The position numbers were made by a program, and so were the translations under genes. Positions 52,957 to 61,848 of a DNA stretch of 64,000 bases are shown piece after piece. Positions within the stretch are counted from its first letter, which is position 1. Each line of letters begins with the position of its first letter. Source of the stretch: JBBQXY01 sp051004815 (GTDB lineage Bacteria; Chloroflexota; Ktedonobacteria; Ktedonobacterales; Ktedonobacteraceae); assembly GCA_051004815.1 (NCBI GenBank), contig JBPCJY010000053.1, positions 1 to 64,000 on the forward strand, given 5' to 3'. The notes below the pieces were generated by a model. The model was given only the letters and a program-made list of their open reading frames with translations. It did not search any database and had not been told where the DNA came from.

Positions 52957-53658
52957 TTACCCTTCCGCTCCCAGCAACTCTACAGTCATCGTAGCCCCTG
53001 GACAAACATGTGCAATCTGCTGCATGAGGTCTTCTCCTGCCGCCTTTAAAGCCTTTATTGGATAGGGAGCGAGGCGATCCAGCACAAAATATACTGCACC
53101 TGTTTCAGTAGTGAGCTGCGTGCGGCGGCATTGTCGCCAATTCCAACGGCGACATGTCACGCCTTCGCTGTCAGCCCAAATGACTTCCCCCGGCTCAGGA
53201 TAGACTACTGCCTCCTGTCCTTCCTGTATAGCGACAAATGGTTCGCTTCCAGTGGCAAATGTTAAACGGAGCTCACTGCTGATGCGATCCCAGTCTTCGC
53301 CACCAGCAGGAAGGAGATGCTTCAAACTGATGGCATTATATATATCGACCAGTTGATTGATCTGTGGCAGCTCCTGCCCTTTGAGGACACGGGCCAGCAG
53401 TGCTTCAAGCGAACATGGATATTTCTTCGGTCTCGCACCAAAGCTCCTATAGACATCTCGCCAGGCAGCGATGTGCGACTGAGCCGTCAACGTCTCCGGT
53501 GCAAGTGTTGCCCGACATTGCTGTTCTGCCGCTCTCAACAACGCGCAACTCTCGGCGTTGCTGGGTCTATTGGTAAGTCCTTCGGTATAAATTATGAGTA
53601 GGCTATACGTAGGATAGTGCTCTAAAATACTGGTATCAATGCTAAGATGATGGCGCAT
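52957..53658 (-). CDS. B3/4 (phenylalanyl-tRNA synthetase beta-like) domain protein
   Basis: The 233-residue protein corresponds to the tRNA-synthetase B3/B4 domain: AWRDVYRSFGARPKKYPCSL, LEALLARVLKGQELPQINQL, VDIYNAISLKHLLPAGGEDW and the ATGSEPFVAIQEGQEAVVYP to GEVIWADSEGVTCRRWNWRQ region. In PheRS this domain edits mischarged Tyr-tRNA-Phe; stand-alone versions are of unknown or trans-editing function. It is the last gene of the arg-his operon, 57 bp after hisI. A link to amino-acid quality control would fit the T-box at the head of the operon. Confidence 0.85.
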   Translation of the reverse strand: MRHHLSIDTSILEHYPTYSLLIIYTEGLTNRPSNAESCALLRAAEQQCRATLAPETLTAQSHIAAWRDVYRSFGARPKKYPCSLEALLARVLKGQELPQINQLVDIYNAISLKHLLPAGGEDWDRISSELRLTFATGSEPFVAIQEGQEAVVYPEPGEVIWADSEGVTCRRWNWRQCRRTQLTTETGAVYFVLDRLAPYPIKALKAAGEDLMQQIAHVCPGATMTVELLGAEG

Positions 53659-53715
53659 AAGAATCCCTTCTTCCGTTCGTTTCGTAATATCTCTGTAAGA
53701 GCAATCGGTGGTGGC

Positions 53716-54672
53716 CTACCTCACTAATCCCTTCCTCCGCATCTGCTCCAAATCAAACTCTGCTGGGGCTAATGGGTTGATCTTTGCCTCGGCGCAAGCC
53801 CAACCAACGAGAGCAAAACCCAGGTGCAATCCCTGTACAATCGTGTTCAGTTCGTTCGCAGTCAGCAAGCTGAGGCAATCTTGCTGTAGCTCTATAGACT
53901 TTCCCTCACTATACTGCTCGTGGTATCCGCTCATAATCGAGGAGTGGGGTATGAAGTCGTCATAGCTCAAATTGTGGGTGGAAGCCAGTAGGAAGAGCCA
54001 ATAGCTCACCTGGCTACCTTCCAAAATAGTATCCTCTTCCCTGCCGGAGTGGATATGTTCTCCAGTCTGCACACCGGCCAATTCCTGGAGTTCATCAGCC
54101 AAACGTGTAACCAGATAACTATGGCTGTGCTCTTGCAGAAGTCGCGAGGTGTTTGATTCCTCGCTCATGTCATTGTCGCGTAGATAGAGGTAGACGTTGT
54201 ATAACTGGCGGAGTTCAGTTTCAAGTTTTTGCTGTGTCGCGTTGTTTTTGTATTCCATGGCTATAGGAAGTTCATTATCCTCAGTTAAAGTATGTCCCTT
54301 TGCGCCACTATAGACAAGTTCAGGGTCAAAGATGCGTTCCGCCACCTCTTCATAACTATCATCGGATTGGAGGCGACGATAATAACAACTGTGATAGCCC
54401 ATGTGGCAGGCTGCATTACCATGTTGCAATACCTTAATAAGCAGACTGTTTTCTTCGCAATTGACGTAGATATCGCGTACTTCCTGTGTATTGCCGGATT
54501 GTTCGCCCTTGCGCCATATCGTATTGCGCGAGCGGCTGAAAAAGTGCGTGTACCCTGTCTGTCGCGTCAAATACAACGCCTCCTGGTTCATAAAGGCTAC
54601 CATCAGCACGTCATTTGTCGTAGTGTCCTGAATTACCACCGGAATGAGTCCCTCACGGTCAAAATTCAACAT
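53716..54672 (-). CDS. hisI: Phosphoribosyl-AMP cyclohydrolase with MazG/HisE-like C-terminus
   Basis: Residues 1-110 are a complete HisI: LNFDREGLIPVVIQDTTTND, MVAFMNQEALYLTRQTGYTH, SRSRNTIWRKGEQSGNTQEV and the metal site HGNAACHMGYHSCYYRRL. HisI opens the ring of PR-AMP (step 3). The remaining 200 residues are not a usual ~95-residue HisE. They show TRLADELQELAGVQTGEHIH and ILEGSQVSYWLFLLASTHN, which resemble MazG-like all-alpha pyrophosphatases, then an extra helical part to the end. If this region hydrolyses PR-ATP it supplies the HisE activity. It overlaps hisF by 7 bases. Confidence 0.88.
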   Translation of the reverse strand: MLNFDREGLIPVVIQDTTTNDVLMVAFMNQEALYLTRQTGYTHFFSRSRNTIWRKGEQSGNTQEVRDIYVNCEENSLLIKVLQHGNAACHMGYHSCYYRRLQSDDSYEEVAERIFDPELVYSGAKGHTLTEDNELPIAMEYKNNATQQKLETELRQLYNVYLYLRDNDMSEESNTSRLLQEHSHSYLVTRLADELQELAGVQTGEHIHSGREEDTILEGSQVSYWLFLLASTHNLSYDDFIPHSSIMSGYHEQYSEGKSIELQQDCLSLLTANELNTIVQGLHLGFALVGWACAEAKINPLAPAEFDLEQMRRKGLVR

Positions 54673-55433
54673 GGTCGTACTGTCACCCCTCTCGTCTGCA
54701 AATAGTTCTTCACATCAGCAATACGGAACTGGCCGTAGTGAAAGATGGTCGCGGCTAGCACTGCATCAGCACCTCCCACAGTCAAGCCGTCATAGAAATG
54801 TTCCAGGGTACCCACGCCGCCTGATGCAATGATCGGTACCGCAACTGTAGCGGAGATCAGCGCATTGAGCGGAAGATCATAACCTTGCTGCGTGCCATCA
54901 CGATCCATACTGGTCAAAAGGATTTCTCCCGCACCGAGGGCCACACCCTGCTGCGCCCATTCTACTACATCCATGCCCGTGGGAGTACGTCCACCATGAA
55001 TAAATACTTCGTAGCCACTCGGCATGGCAGGGTTAGCACGAGCATCAATAGCTAACACGATACATTGCGCCCCAAATTGTTCGGCTCCAGCCCGTAACAG
55101 TTCTGGCTTCTGCACTGCTGCTGTGTTGAGCGAGGTCTTGTCAGCCCCTGCCCCCAGAGTAGCACGAATATCCTCTACGCTGCGAATACCGCCGCCCACC
55201 GTCACAGGGATAAATACCTGTTCCGCAGTTCGTCGCACAACATCCAGCATAGTGGCGCGATTCTCATAGGAGGCAGTAATATCAAGAAAAACCAGTTCAT
55301 CCGCTCCCTCTGCATTATAGAATACAGCAAGGTCTACCGGGTCCCCAGCATCGCGAAGATTGACGAAATTGACACCCTTGACAACTCTTCCCGCCGCCAC
55401 ATCCAGGCAGGGAATGATACGTTTTGTCAGCAT
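54666..55433 (-). CDS. hisF: Imidazole glycerol phosphate synthase, cyclase subunit
   Basis: The 255-residue TIM-barrel protein starts LTKRIIPCLDVAAGRVVKGV, with the catalytic Asp at residue 11. It continues VNFVNLRDAGDPVDLAVFYN, TVGGGIRSVEDIRATLGAGA, ILLTSMDRDGTQQGYDLPLN (catalytic Asp) and PIIASGGVGTLEHFYDGLTV. HisF joins the ammonia from HisH to PRFAR. Length and motifs are standard. The gene lies between hisA and hisI, with 6-bp and 7-bp junctions. Confidence 0.97.
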   Translation of the reverse strand: MLTKRIIPCLDVAAGRVVKGVNFVNLRDAGDPVDLAVFYNAEGADELVFLDITASYENRATMLDVVRRTAEQVFIPVTVGGGIRSVEDIRATLGAGADKTSLNTAAVQKPELLRAGAEQFGAQCIVLAIDARANPAMPSGYEVFIHGGRTPTGMDVVEWAQQGVALGAGEILLTSMDRDGTQQGYDLPLNALISATVAVPIIASGGVGTLEHFYDGLTVGGADAVLAATIFHYGQFRIADVKNYLQTRGVTVRPC

Positions 55434-55439
55434 AACTCT

Positions 55440-56162
55440 CTATCTCTGCCTCTCGAACTCCTGGATCGCCACCGCCAGGTCAACATTCCCTGTATAAATG
55501 GCCTTGCCTACAATGGCACCCTCAATCCCCAATGCCGCGATAGAGCGCAAATCGTCCAGCGCACTGACACCGCCAGAGGCGATTAATGTACCACTTGTCA
55601 CCTGCTGCATCTCACGCAATGCCGCAACATTTGGCCCACTCAATGCGCCGTCACGAGCAATATCGGTATAGATGAAGCGTTTCACACCTGCGTTGCTCAA
55701 TTCAGTAGCTAAATCTATGGCTCGTGTTTGCGATATTTCGCGCCACCCTAACGTTGCTACCCAGCCATCGCGTGCATCAAGTCCCACCGCGATCCGGTCG
55801 CCCCAATGTTGTACTGCCTCCTCCAATAGCGGCCGATCTTTCAAGCCTATCGTCCCCAATATGATGCGATCAATACCTACGTCAAACAATTGCTCGATAG
55901 AAGCCAGCGAACGCAATCCTCCACCTACCTCTATATGCAGCGAGGTCGTATTCCGCATGCTCGCAATAATAGCGGTATTGACAGGATGACCAACGGCAGC
56001 ACCATCCAGATCAACCACATGCAACCAGCTCGCACCCGCCTCCTGCCAGCGTTGGGCCACCCGCACAGGATCAGTATCATACGTCGTCACCTGATCATAA
56101 TCTCCCTGGAATAGCCGCACACACTGCCCATCCTTGATATCAATCGCCGGAAGAATAATCAT
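55440..56162 (-). CDS. hisA: ProFAR isomerase
   Basis: The 240-residue enzyme isomerises ProFAR to PRFAR, step 4 of histidine synthesis. Motifs are MIILPAIDIKDGQCVRLFQG (catalytic Asp), HIEVGGGLRSLASIEQLFDV, FIYTDIARDGALSGPNVAAL (second Asp) and TLIASGGVSALDDLRSIAAL. The ATG at 56162 gives the normal length; a longer frame to 56270 lies within hisH. It starts 4 bp after the hisH stop. Confidence 0.97.
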   Translation of the reverse strand: MIILPAIDIKDGQCVRLFQGDYDQVTTYDTDPVRVAQRWQEAGASWLHVVDLDGAAVGHPVNTAIIASMRNTTSLHIEVGGGLRSLASIEQLFDVGIDRIILGTIGLKDRPLLEEAVQHWGDRIAVGLDARDGWVATLGWREISQTRAIDLATELSNAGVKRFIYTDIARDGALSGPNVAALREMQQVTSGTLIASGGVSALDDLRSIAALGIEGAIVGKAIYTGNVDLAVAIQEFERQR

Positions 56163-56166
56163 CTGC

Positions 56167-56778
56167 TCACGCCTTTTTAACCCACTTAATGAAATTCTTG
56201 AGTAGTTGCAATCCCGCTGCGCCACTTTTTTCAGGATGGAACTGTGTCCCCCAGATATGTTCAGCCACAATCACACTACAGTAGGGTGAGCCATAGTCGG
56301 TGATGGCAGCCACCCCTTGCTGATCTTGTGGTTCGACGTAATAAGAGTGCGCGAAATAAAAATATGCCGCGGAAGAAATATCGGCGAAGATCGCTAAATT
56401 TCGTTGCAGTGGGCTTACCGTATTCCAGCCCATATGCGGAATTTTGGGGCCATAGGGGATACGCCGCACTGCGCCGCGAAAGAGACCCAACCCATCGACT
56501 TCGCCCTCGGCATGATGATCTGCCAACAGTTGCATGCCCAGGCAGATGCCCAGGAACGGTTTGCCTCGCCGTGTCGCCAAACGAATAGCATCATCTAATC
56601 CGTGTTCCACCATGCGCTCCATGGCTGCCCTGCCTGAACCAACCCCAGGTAATACAACCGCCTGTGCATTAGCCACAACAGCAGGATCATCAGTCACCTG
56701 CACTGTCGCGCCGACATATTCCAGGGCCTTCTCGATACTACGAATGTTGCCCGCACCATAATCAATAATGGCGATCAT
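56167..56778 (-). CDS. hisH: Imidazole glycerol phosphate synthase, glutaminase subunit
   Basis: The 203-residue class-I glutaminase begins MIAIIDYGAGNIRSIEKALE, has the oxyanion strand VVLPGVGSGRAAMERM, the nucleophile loop PFLGICLGMQLLADHHAEGE (Cys) and the His/Glu pair in WGTQFHPEKSGAAGLQLLK. It makes ammonia for HisF. The ATG at 56778 overlaps the stop of the upstream fusion gene (ATGA) and has GGAG before it; the longer frame to 56931 lies inside that gene. Confidence 0.97.
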   Translation of the reverse strand: MIAIIDYGAGNIRSIEKALEYVGATVQVTDDPAVVANAQAVVLPGVGSGRAAMERMVEHGLDDAIRLATRRGKPFLGICLGMQLLADHHAEGEVDGLGLFRGAVRRIPYGPKIPHMGWNTVSPLQRNLAIFADISSAAYFYFAHSYYVEPQDQQGVAAITDYGSPYCSVIVAEHIWGTQFHPEKSGAAGLQLLKNFIKWVKKA

Positions 56779-59222
56779 TGTTTTTCCGCTCCAATTCCAG
56801 CCAGGTTGCCCATTTCTACCGCCAGCGACAACGCTAGCCAGGTTATAACTGGTGGCATACATTGTTCGTCCAACAGGTTCACCGTTAATAGTGGACAACA
56901 CATCAAGGCGAAACGCAAGGTATCTGCCCAATGCTCATCTAATGCATGCTGTGAGCGTAATATCTCCTTAAGCGGCTTTAGCAAGCAATCTCGTTTTGTC
57001 TCCAACATTGCCTGGCGCAGTGGCGTCAGCACATAATTGTGCTCCACAAAAATATGTCTATCATGTTGCGTTACACTTAGCTGCAAGTCTCGCGCAATTT
57101 CCCGCGGAAAGTACATCCACGTTGCAAAGACATTATGAAAAAGTGGTTTGACGACATCGAGCCATGGTGAATGACGACCGGCAAAAGCGGGGTCGAAATA
57201 GAGGTACGTATCTTGCCCCTCTTTTTCGAGAAACACATTGCCAAAATGTGCGTCGCCATGTCCAACAACGGTCATGGCCTCCTGTGCTGGATTGAGCACT
57301 GTTTTAGCACGTTCTATCAACTCCCCAAGCGTCAGCGCAGGCGTTGTATTATTGGTAAGCGATCCCTGAATCGTCCAGGTGCATGTTAGCAATTCTTCAA
57401 AAGAGATGCTATCCTGTGATTTTTGCGTACCACCTTGTCCAGGCAATGCAACATGCTTTCCCGCGTAAAAGCTTTTCAGTCTTTCTCCCGCCAAACGATG
57501 CCAGAAAAGTTGATGAATAGGAGCACGAGCATTTTCATGCGCATTGGTATGAGACAAAGTTTTTTCATAGATTGCAAGTAAGTGTGAACATTCTCGTCTT
57601 TCGGCAGCCACCAACATCTCTAATGTCACATCTTCAGTAGTATTGGTCTCGACCGCTTGCATCAGATCAAACATAACTGGCCAATGCACGACTGGATAAA
57701 TGACCATCTGCCGTCCTTCCTCGTGCAGCGTTCGCAACGGCTTGACGATATTATAACCAGCCTGGCTCAGCATCTCAGCATGATAGTACTCTTCCAGGAC
57801 GCCCTTTTCCTCGATGTGGGTCTTGAAAAAATATTCCTGCCCGTCCAGGCGATAAAAACCGTTGAACGAGTTCAAAGACACAGCTTTAGGGGTCAGAGTA
57901 ACGCTCTCTACCGGGAGGTGCATATGTCGATCAAACCAGCGTCGTAGCAGCCGCTCCGCCTTTGCCAACTCACTGAATTGTAGACGCTGGATGGTCGCCA
58001 AACTATCAATTGTAGTGAGCAATTCTGGTAGCTGCGTCATATCCGCGATGATAAAATCAGGTTGACTCTGTTCCAACCGTGTACGGGCTTCGGGCGTTCG
58101 CGCACCCGTTAGCACCGCAACCGTAATTGCTCCGGCAGCTCGCCCACCAAGGATATCGCTCGTCGAATCACCCACGACGATGAAGCTCTCATGCAACGGT
58201 ATATGCTCTCGTGCTGCCCTATCCAGGTAACGATGGTCGAGCGCAACCAGCAACTGAAATGGATTCGGTTTACCTAACAGCGTCTGATCGTCCACTAGAC
58301 GTAGTTCTGCCTCAGCCTGTTCAACATAGTCGTATGTTGAAAAGTGTTGCTCGTCAAAATACGCCAACAATCCATACATCTTGAGCGGATAGCTGGCCTC
58401 GCGAAACGTTCGTCCCGTGGCAAAACCTAAAACATAGCCCTGCTGCCGCAGCGTTTCCAGTGTTGAACGCACAATATTCGAAGGTAGCAAAGGCTTCTCA
58501 AAATGAATACACCCCGGCTTGCCTTCCTGCGCAGGAGCATGCCCATAGGCCTCGCGATACAATTGATCGCCCAGGTACCACTCTTGAAAAATGTTCCGGC
58601 AAAATAACCAGAACGGACTGTAGCGCGAAAATACACCTTGAACCTCATATCCCAACACTTCGCTTGCATACGCATCAAAACGATTAATCAACTCAAGTCC
58701 AACAACCCCTTGGAAAACCGACGTCTCAAACAATGTGGGAAGCGCAACGCGTTCGTCCATGGTAGGGGAGCCGCATCTGGGGGATGATAAAGGCCCCCTT
58801 GCGGGTACCATGGGGATGCGGGGGGTAGTGAGCCGTGCATGCGCAAAATACGCCCTAAAATCAGCCAGCCAATCGCTATCCCATGGGCGCAGCGGCAATA
58901 ATGGCTCGAGAGAAGGCAATAGCGCGAGCAAGTCAATCAGGTGCAAACAGGTGGTTGCATAGCACGTATCCCAATTAGAATTGATAGAGCGAGCCTTGAG
59001 AGCCAGAATTTCAGCTTCTGGAAATAGCATTCGGCTGATACGCCGACTCTCCTGCGCGGTAATCGCGGGGTGATAGCAACCGTCGGCCCCCAACTGCTGC
59101 TCATCTATATTCCAGTATCGAGGACTATAGAGCAGCTCATGGAGCGTCAGACCAGCAGCATCCCAGTAAGCCTCCTCACTGGTAATCACACCATCCAGGT
59201 CAAAAACGACTAGATTACTCAA
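56775..59222 (-). CDS. HAD-superfamily hydrolase / aminoglycoside-phosphotransferase-fold fusion
   Basis: The 815-residue protein has two parts. Residues 1-420 are a HAD phosphatase: VVFDLDGVITSEEAYWDAAG (nucleophile and acid Asp), GYVLGFATGRTFREASYPLK (motif II) and FIVVGDSTSDILGGRAAGAI (motif IV). Large insertions make it far longer than HisB-N. Residues 440-815 are an APH/choline-kinase-like domain: VVGHGDAHFGNVFLEKEGQD (HGDxHxxN) and LYFDPAFAGRHSPWLDVVKP (DPAFAG). Both catalytic cores appear complete. It lies inside the histidine operon between hisG and hisH. A histidinol-phosphate phosphatase role is possible but unproven; the kinase half is unexplained. Confidence 0.85.
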   Translation of the reverse strand: MSNLVVFDLDGVITSEEAYWDAAGLTLHELLYSPRYWNIDEQQLGADGCYHPAITAQESRRISRMLFPEAEILALKARSINSNWDTCYATTCLHLIDLLALLPSLEPLLPLRPWDSDWLADFRAYFAHARLTTPRIPMVPARGPLSSPRCGSPTMDERVALPTLFETSVFQGVVGLELINRFDAYASEVLGYEVQGVFSRYSPFWLFCRNIFQEWYLGDQLYREAYGHAPAQEGKPGCIHFEKPLLPSNIVRSTLETLRQQGYVLGFATGRTFREASYPLKMYGLLAYFDEQHFSTYDYVEQAEAELRLVDDQTLLGKPNPFQLLVALDHRYLDRAAREHIPLHESFIVVGDSTSDILGGRAAGAITVAVLTGARTPEARTRLEQSQPDFIIADMTQLPELLTTIDSLATIQRLQFSELAKAERLLRRWFDRHMHLPVESVTLTPKAVSLNSFNGFYRLDGQEYFFKTHIEEKGVLEEYYHAEMLSQAGYNIVKPLRTLHEEGRQMVIYPVVHWPVMFDLMQAVETNTTEDVTLEMLVAAERRECSHLLAIYEKTLSHTNAHENARAPIHQLFWHRLAGERLKSFYAGKHVALPGQGGTQKSQDSISFEELLTCTWTIQGSLTNNTTPALTLGELIERAKTVLNPAQEAMTVVGHGDAHFGNVFLEKEGQDTYLYFDPAFAGRHSPWLDVVKPLFHNVFATWMYFPREIARDLQLSVTQHDRHIFVEHNYVLTPLRQAMLETKRDCLLKPLKEILRSQHALDEHWADTLRFALMCCPLLTVNLLDEQCMPPVITWLALSLAVEMGNLAGIGAEKQ

Positions 59223-59231
59223 CGTAAGCTC

Positions 59232-60329
59232 TCAACTTCTTACCCTCTTCAGACGTTCATGCAAACTGCGCACACTCATCGACTCTTTCTCAAAACGATA
59301 GGTCAGCGGCGTAATATCAATATGTGTAGCTCCCAATGAGCGCAGTACCGCGACAGCTTCTAACAACTCTGTCGTTTTACTCCCAACATTCACAATTCCT
59401 GATAGGCTATGGCTATAGGAAATCCCCTGCTGAACGTTGCTATCATTATTTTCATAGCCGTTGGAACTGGCGATGCGAAACTCAAAGCCTTTGACCCGCG
59501 CTTTTAGCTGCTCACGGATGCGCTGTATCTCCTCCGCGTTTGCCACTTGCATATGTGCCGTGAGCATTGAGCGATTTCGCGCCTGCATGCGAGCTTCTAT
59601 CAACTCTAGCATAATTGAGGCCGCGTGTAGTGCCTCTTTGCGTTGTTGCAAGAGTCGTGCATTGGCCACCAAGCATGATTGCGAGCGCAAGACAGTGCCA
59701 TCTTCCAACAGCTTCAAGTGATTTTCACGCAGGGTTGTCCCTGTCTCGGTCAAGTCTACGATCAAATCAGCCGTGTCTGTCAGGGGTGCGGCCTCCAGTG
59801 CGCCATGCGGAGAGACAAGCTTGCAGTGCGTGATGCCATGGCGGCGCAAAAACTGGCCAGTCAAGATGGGATATTTCGTGGCAATGCGCAATCCACGCCC
59901 TTTTTGTGTCATATAATACCCTGCCAGGTGCCACAGGTCGGCACAGGTCGTGACATCAATCCACGTTTCGGGAACAGCAACCACCAGGCGGCAACTTCCA
60001 TAGCCCAGATCGCGCTCTAAGACCATCAAATCATCATCGTCGCTATCTTCGTCGTCGTCTTCATCCCCATGACCACGATGCTCGGCCAAAATATCATAGC
60101 CAGTGATGCCCAACGTGGCATCGCCGTCCTGCACCAGCGTGGGAATATCCGCCGCTCGCTGAAAAACCACCTCGATGCCGGGCATACCGCCAATGCGAGC
60201 CAGGTATTGGCGCGGGTTGCTGCGGTTGACCTTCATGCCACATTCCGCTAAAAAGGCAAGTGTTGCCGCTTCTAAAGCTCCCTTGCCAGGTAGAGCTAAA
60301 CGTATTTCAGGTGCCTCTTTCACAGGCAT
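59232..60329 (-). CDS. hisG: ATP phosphoribosyltransferase with an acidic insert
   Basis: HisG joins ATP and PRPP, the committed step of histidine synthesis. The 365-residue protein has RLALPGKGALEAATLAFLAE, AADIPTLVQDGDATLGITGY (substrate site), LVVAVPETWIDVTTCADLWH and VSPHGALEAAPLTDTADLIV, DLTETGTTLRENHLKLLEDG (PRPP loop). Between residues ~87 and 102 lies HGDEDDDEDSDDDD, an almost purely acidic insert. The C-terminal 70 residues (GIVNVGSKTTELLEAVAVLR, GATHIDITPLTYRFEKESMS) look like the regulatory domain of the long HisG form. It overlaps hisZ by 10 bases. Confidence 0.93.
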   Translation of the reverse strand: MPVKEAPEIRLALPGKGALEAATLAFLAECGMKVNRSNPRQYLARIGGMPGIEVVFQRAADIPTLVQDGDATLGITGYDILAEHRGHGDEDDDEDSDDDDLMVLERDLGYGSCRLVVAVPETWIDVTTCADLWHLAGYYMTQKGRGLRIATKYPILTGQFLRRHGITHCKLVSPHGALEAAPLTDTADLIVDLTETGTTLRENHLKLLEDGTVLRSQSCLVANARLLQQRKEALHAASIMLELIEARMQARNRSMLTAHMQVANAEEIQRIREQLKARVKGFEFRIASSNGYENNDSNVQQGISYSHSLSGIVNVGSKTTELLEAVAVLRSLGATHIDITPLTYRFEKESMSVRSLHERLKRVRS

Positions 60330-61837
60330 TGCTCCTTTGCAGGCATGTCCTCTACCAGCGTATCTACAGGAGAGACATGTTCTTCCCCCGTCTCCAAATT
60401 TCGCACAGTCACCGTACCCGCTCGTTGCTCATTCTCACCTACGATAAAGGCCAGGCGAATCTGCCGTTTTGTCGCCAATTTCAAACCTGCTCCCACACCA
60501 TGACCGGTCACATCTACTTCCGTTTGTAATCCTTGCGCACGGGCCGCACGTCCTACTTGCAAGGCATAGAGCAGGTCTTGTGTACTAATCGGCACCACCA
60601 ACGCTTGCGTTTTCTCAAGTTGAGGAAGTGTTTGCTTGGATAGATGCGATAGCAAGCGTTCAATGCCAAAGGCAAAACCGCAAGCATTGACATCGCGATT
60701 ACCACCAACCGCACGCATGAGGCGGTCATAGCGTCCCCCTCCGCATAGTTGTGTGTCAAAACCTTCCTCGTCCTGTGCATGGATTTCAAATACCAGACCC
60801 GTATAGTAGCTGACACCGCGTCCAAGCGATAGATTAAGCACAATCTGTTGGCGTGGCACACCACATTGCTCAACAATTGCTACCAATCGTTCAAGCTCTG
60901 CCAAAGGCGCGGAATCCAGTTCATACCTCTGCAAAAGGTCGCGTAACTCATGAAAGACATCCGGTGGCGCACCTGAGACAGCATGTAAAGCACGGAGAAA
61001 TTCGAGCGCGTGCAAGATTTGCCGTCGCTGCTCACTGCGCCCCACCTTCCATAGAAAGCGTTCAATCACCTCATCGCGTGCCGCATCATCGCCAAAAGAG
61101 ATACTGATCCCACTCAACAGCGATGCAATATAGCGAGCCTCGATTTCAGAGGCTGTAGTGGTGGCTGCGCTTTCAACATGTTCAGCACGCTCTAATTCCG
61201 TTGGACGAAGGGGATACAAAGCTTCTAGCCGTGCCTGTGCCTGTTGCTCTCCCGCCTCCGAACGGCTAATTTGCTCCATCAAGCTGAGGAGTAATCGCGC
61301 AGCGTGATCGTCGAGATGCAGGCGGTTGATAAAGCCACTCACCACACCGATGTGTCCCAGTTCCAGCCGATAGTGCGTGATGTTCAACTCACGCAGCGTA
61401 TCACAGGCCAGTTGTACTATCTCAGCATCAGCCGAGGCCGCGTGTCCACCAAATAACTCTATCCCCAATTGCGTGTGTTGACGATAGCGCGTGCGCCCCG
61501 GTGCTTCATAGCGGAAAATCGGCCCGGCATATTGGAAACGCAAGGGCAATGGCTGCTGCTGATAATGATCGAGGTACAGGCGACAGATAGACGCCGTATA
61601 TTCTGGGCGCAGGCAGAGTTCGCGCTGATGCAAGCGAAACGCATATAAGTTCTGCCACAGTTCTTGTCCAAAGCTGGCAAGAAACAGATCACTATGCTCC
61701 AGGATGGGTGTATCAACCGCGACATAGCCTGCCTGTGCCAGAAATGCGCCCAGTTGATCTGTGACCCAACGCTGTTGCTGATAGGTATCGGGCAAAAGAT
61801 CATGCATCCCACGCAGCCGCTCAACACGCTTTTTCAT
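60320..61837 (-). CDS. hisZ: HisZ-like regulatory subunit of ATP phosphoribosyltransferase (HisRS paralogue)
   Basis: The 505-residue protein is a class-II-synthetase homologue: LRGMHDLLPDTYQQQRWVTD, LCLRPEYTASICRLYLDHYQ (HisRS usually RPEGTA), IFRYEAPGRTRYRQHTQLGI and LSLGRGVSYYTGLVFEIHAQ (HisRS usually RGLDYYTG). It also keeps the C-terminal anticodon-binding domain (ALVVPISTQDLLYALQVGRA, IRLAFIVGENEQRAGTVTVR) that most HisZ proteins lack. Adjacency to hisG with overlapping ends argues for HisZ. A bifunctional or true histidyl-tRNA synthetase cannot be excluded because the Arg of the HisA motif is kept. Confidence 0.8.
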   Translation of the reverse strand: MKKRVERLRGMHDLLPDTYQQQRWVTDQLGAFLAQAGYVAVDTPILEHSDLFLASFGQELWQNLYAFRLHQRELCLRPEYTASICRLYLDHYQQQPLPLRFQYAGPIFRYEAPGRTRYRQHTQLGIELFGGHAASADAEIVQLACDTLRELNITHYRLELGHIGVVSGFINRLHLDDHAARLLLSLMEQISRSEAGEQQAQARLEALYPLRPTELERAEHVESAATTTASEIEARYIASLLSGISISFGDDAARDEVIERFLWKVGRSEQRRQILHALEFLRALHAVSGAPPDVFHELRDLLQRYELDSAPLAELERLVAIVEQCGVPRQQIVLNLSLGRGVSYYTGLVFEIHAQDEEGFDTQLCGGGRYDRLMRAVGGNRDVNACGFAFGIERLLSHLSKQTLPQLEKTQALVVPISTQDLLYALQVGRAARAQGLQTEVDVTGHGVGAGLKLATKRQIRLAFIVGENEQRAGTVTVRNLETGEEHVSPVDTLVEDMPAKEQCL

Positions 61838-61848
61838 TTTCTATAACT

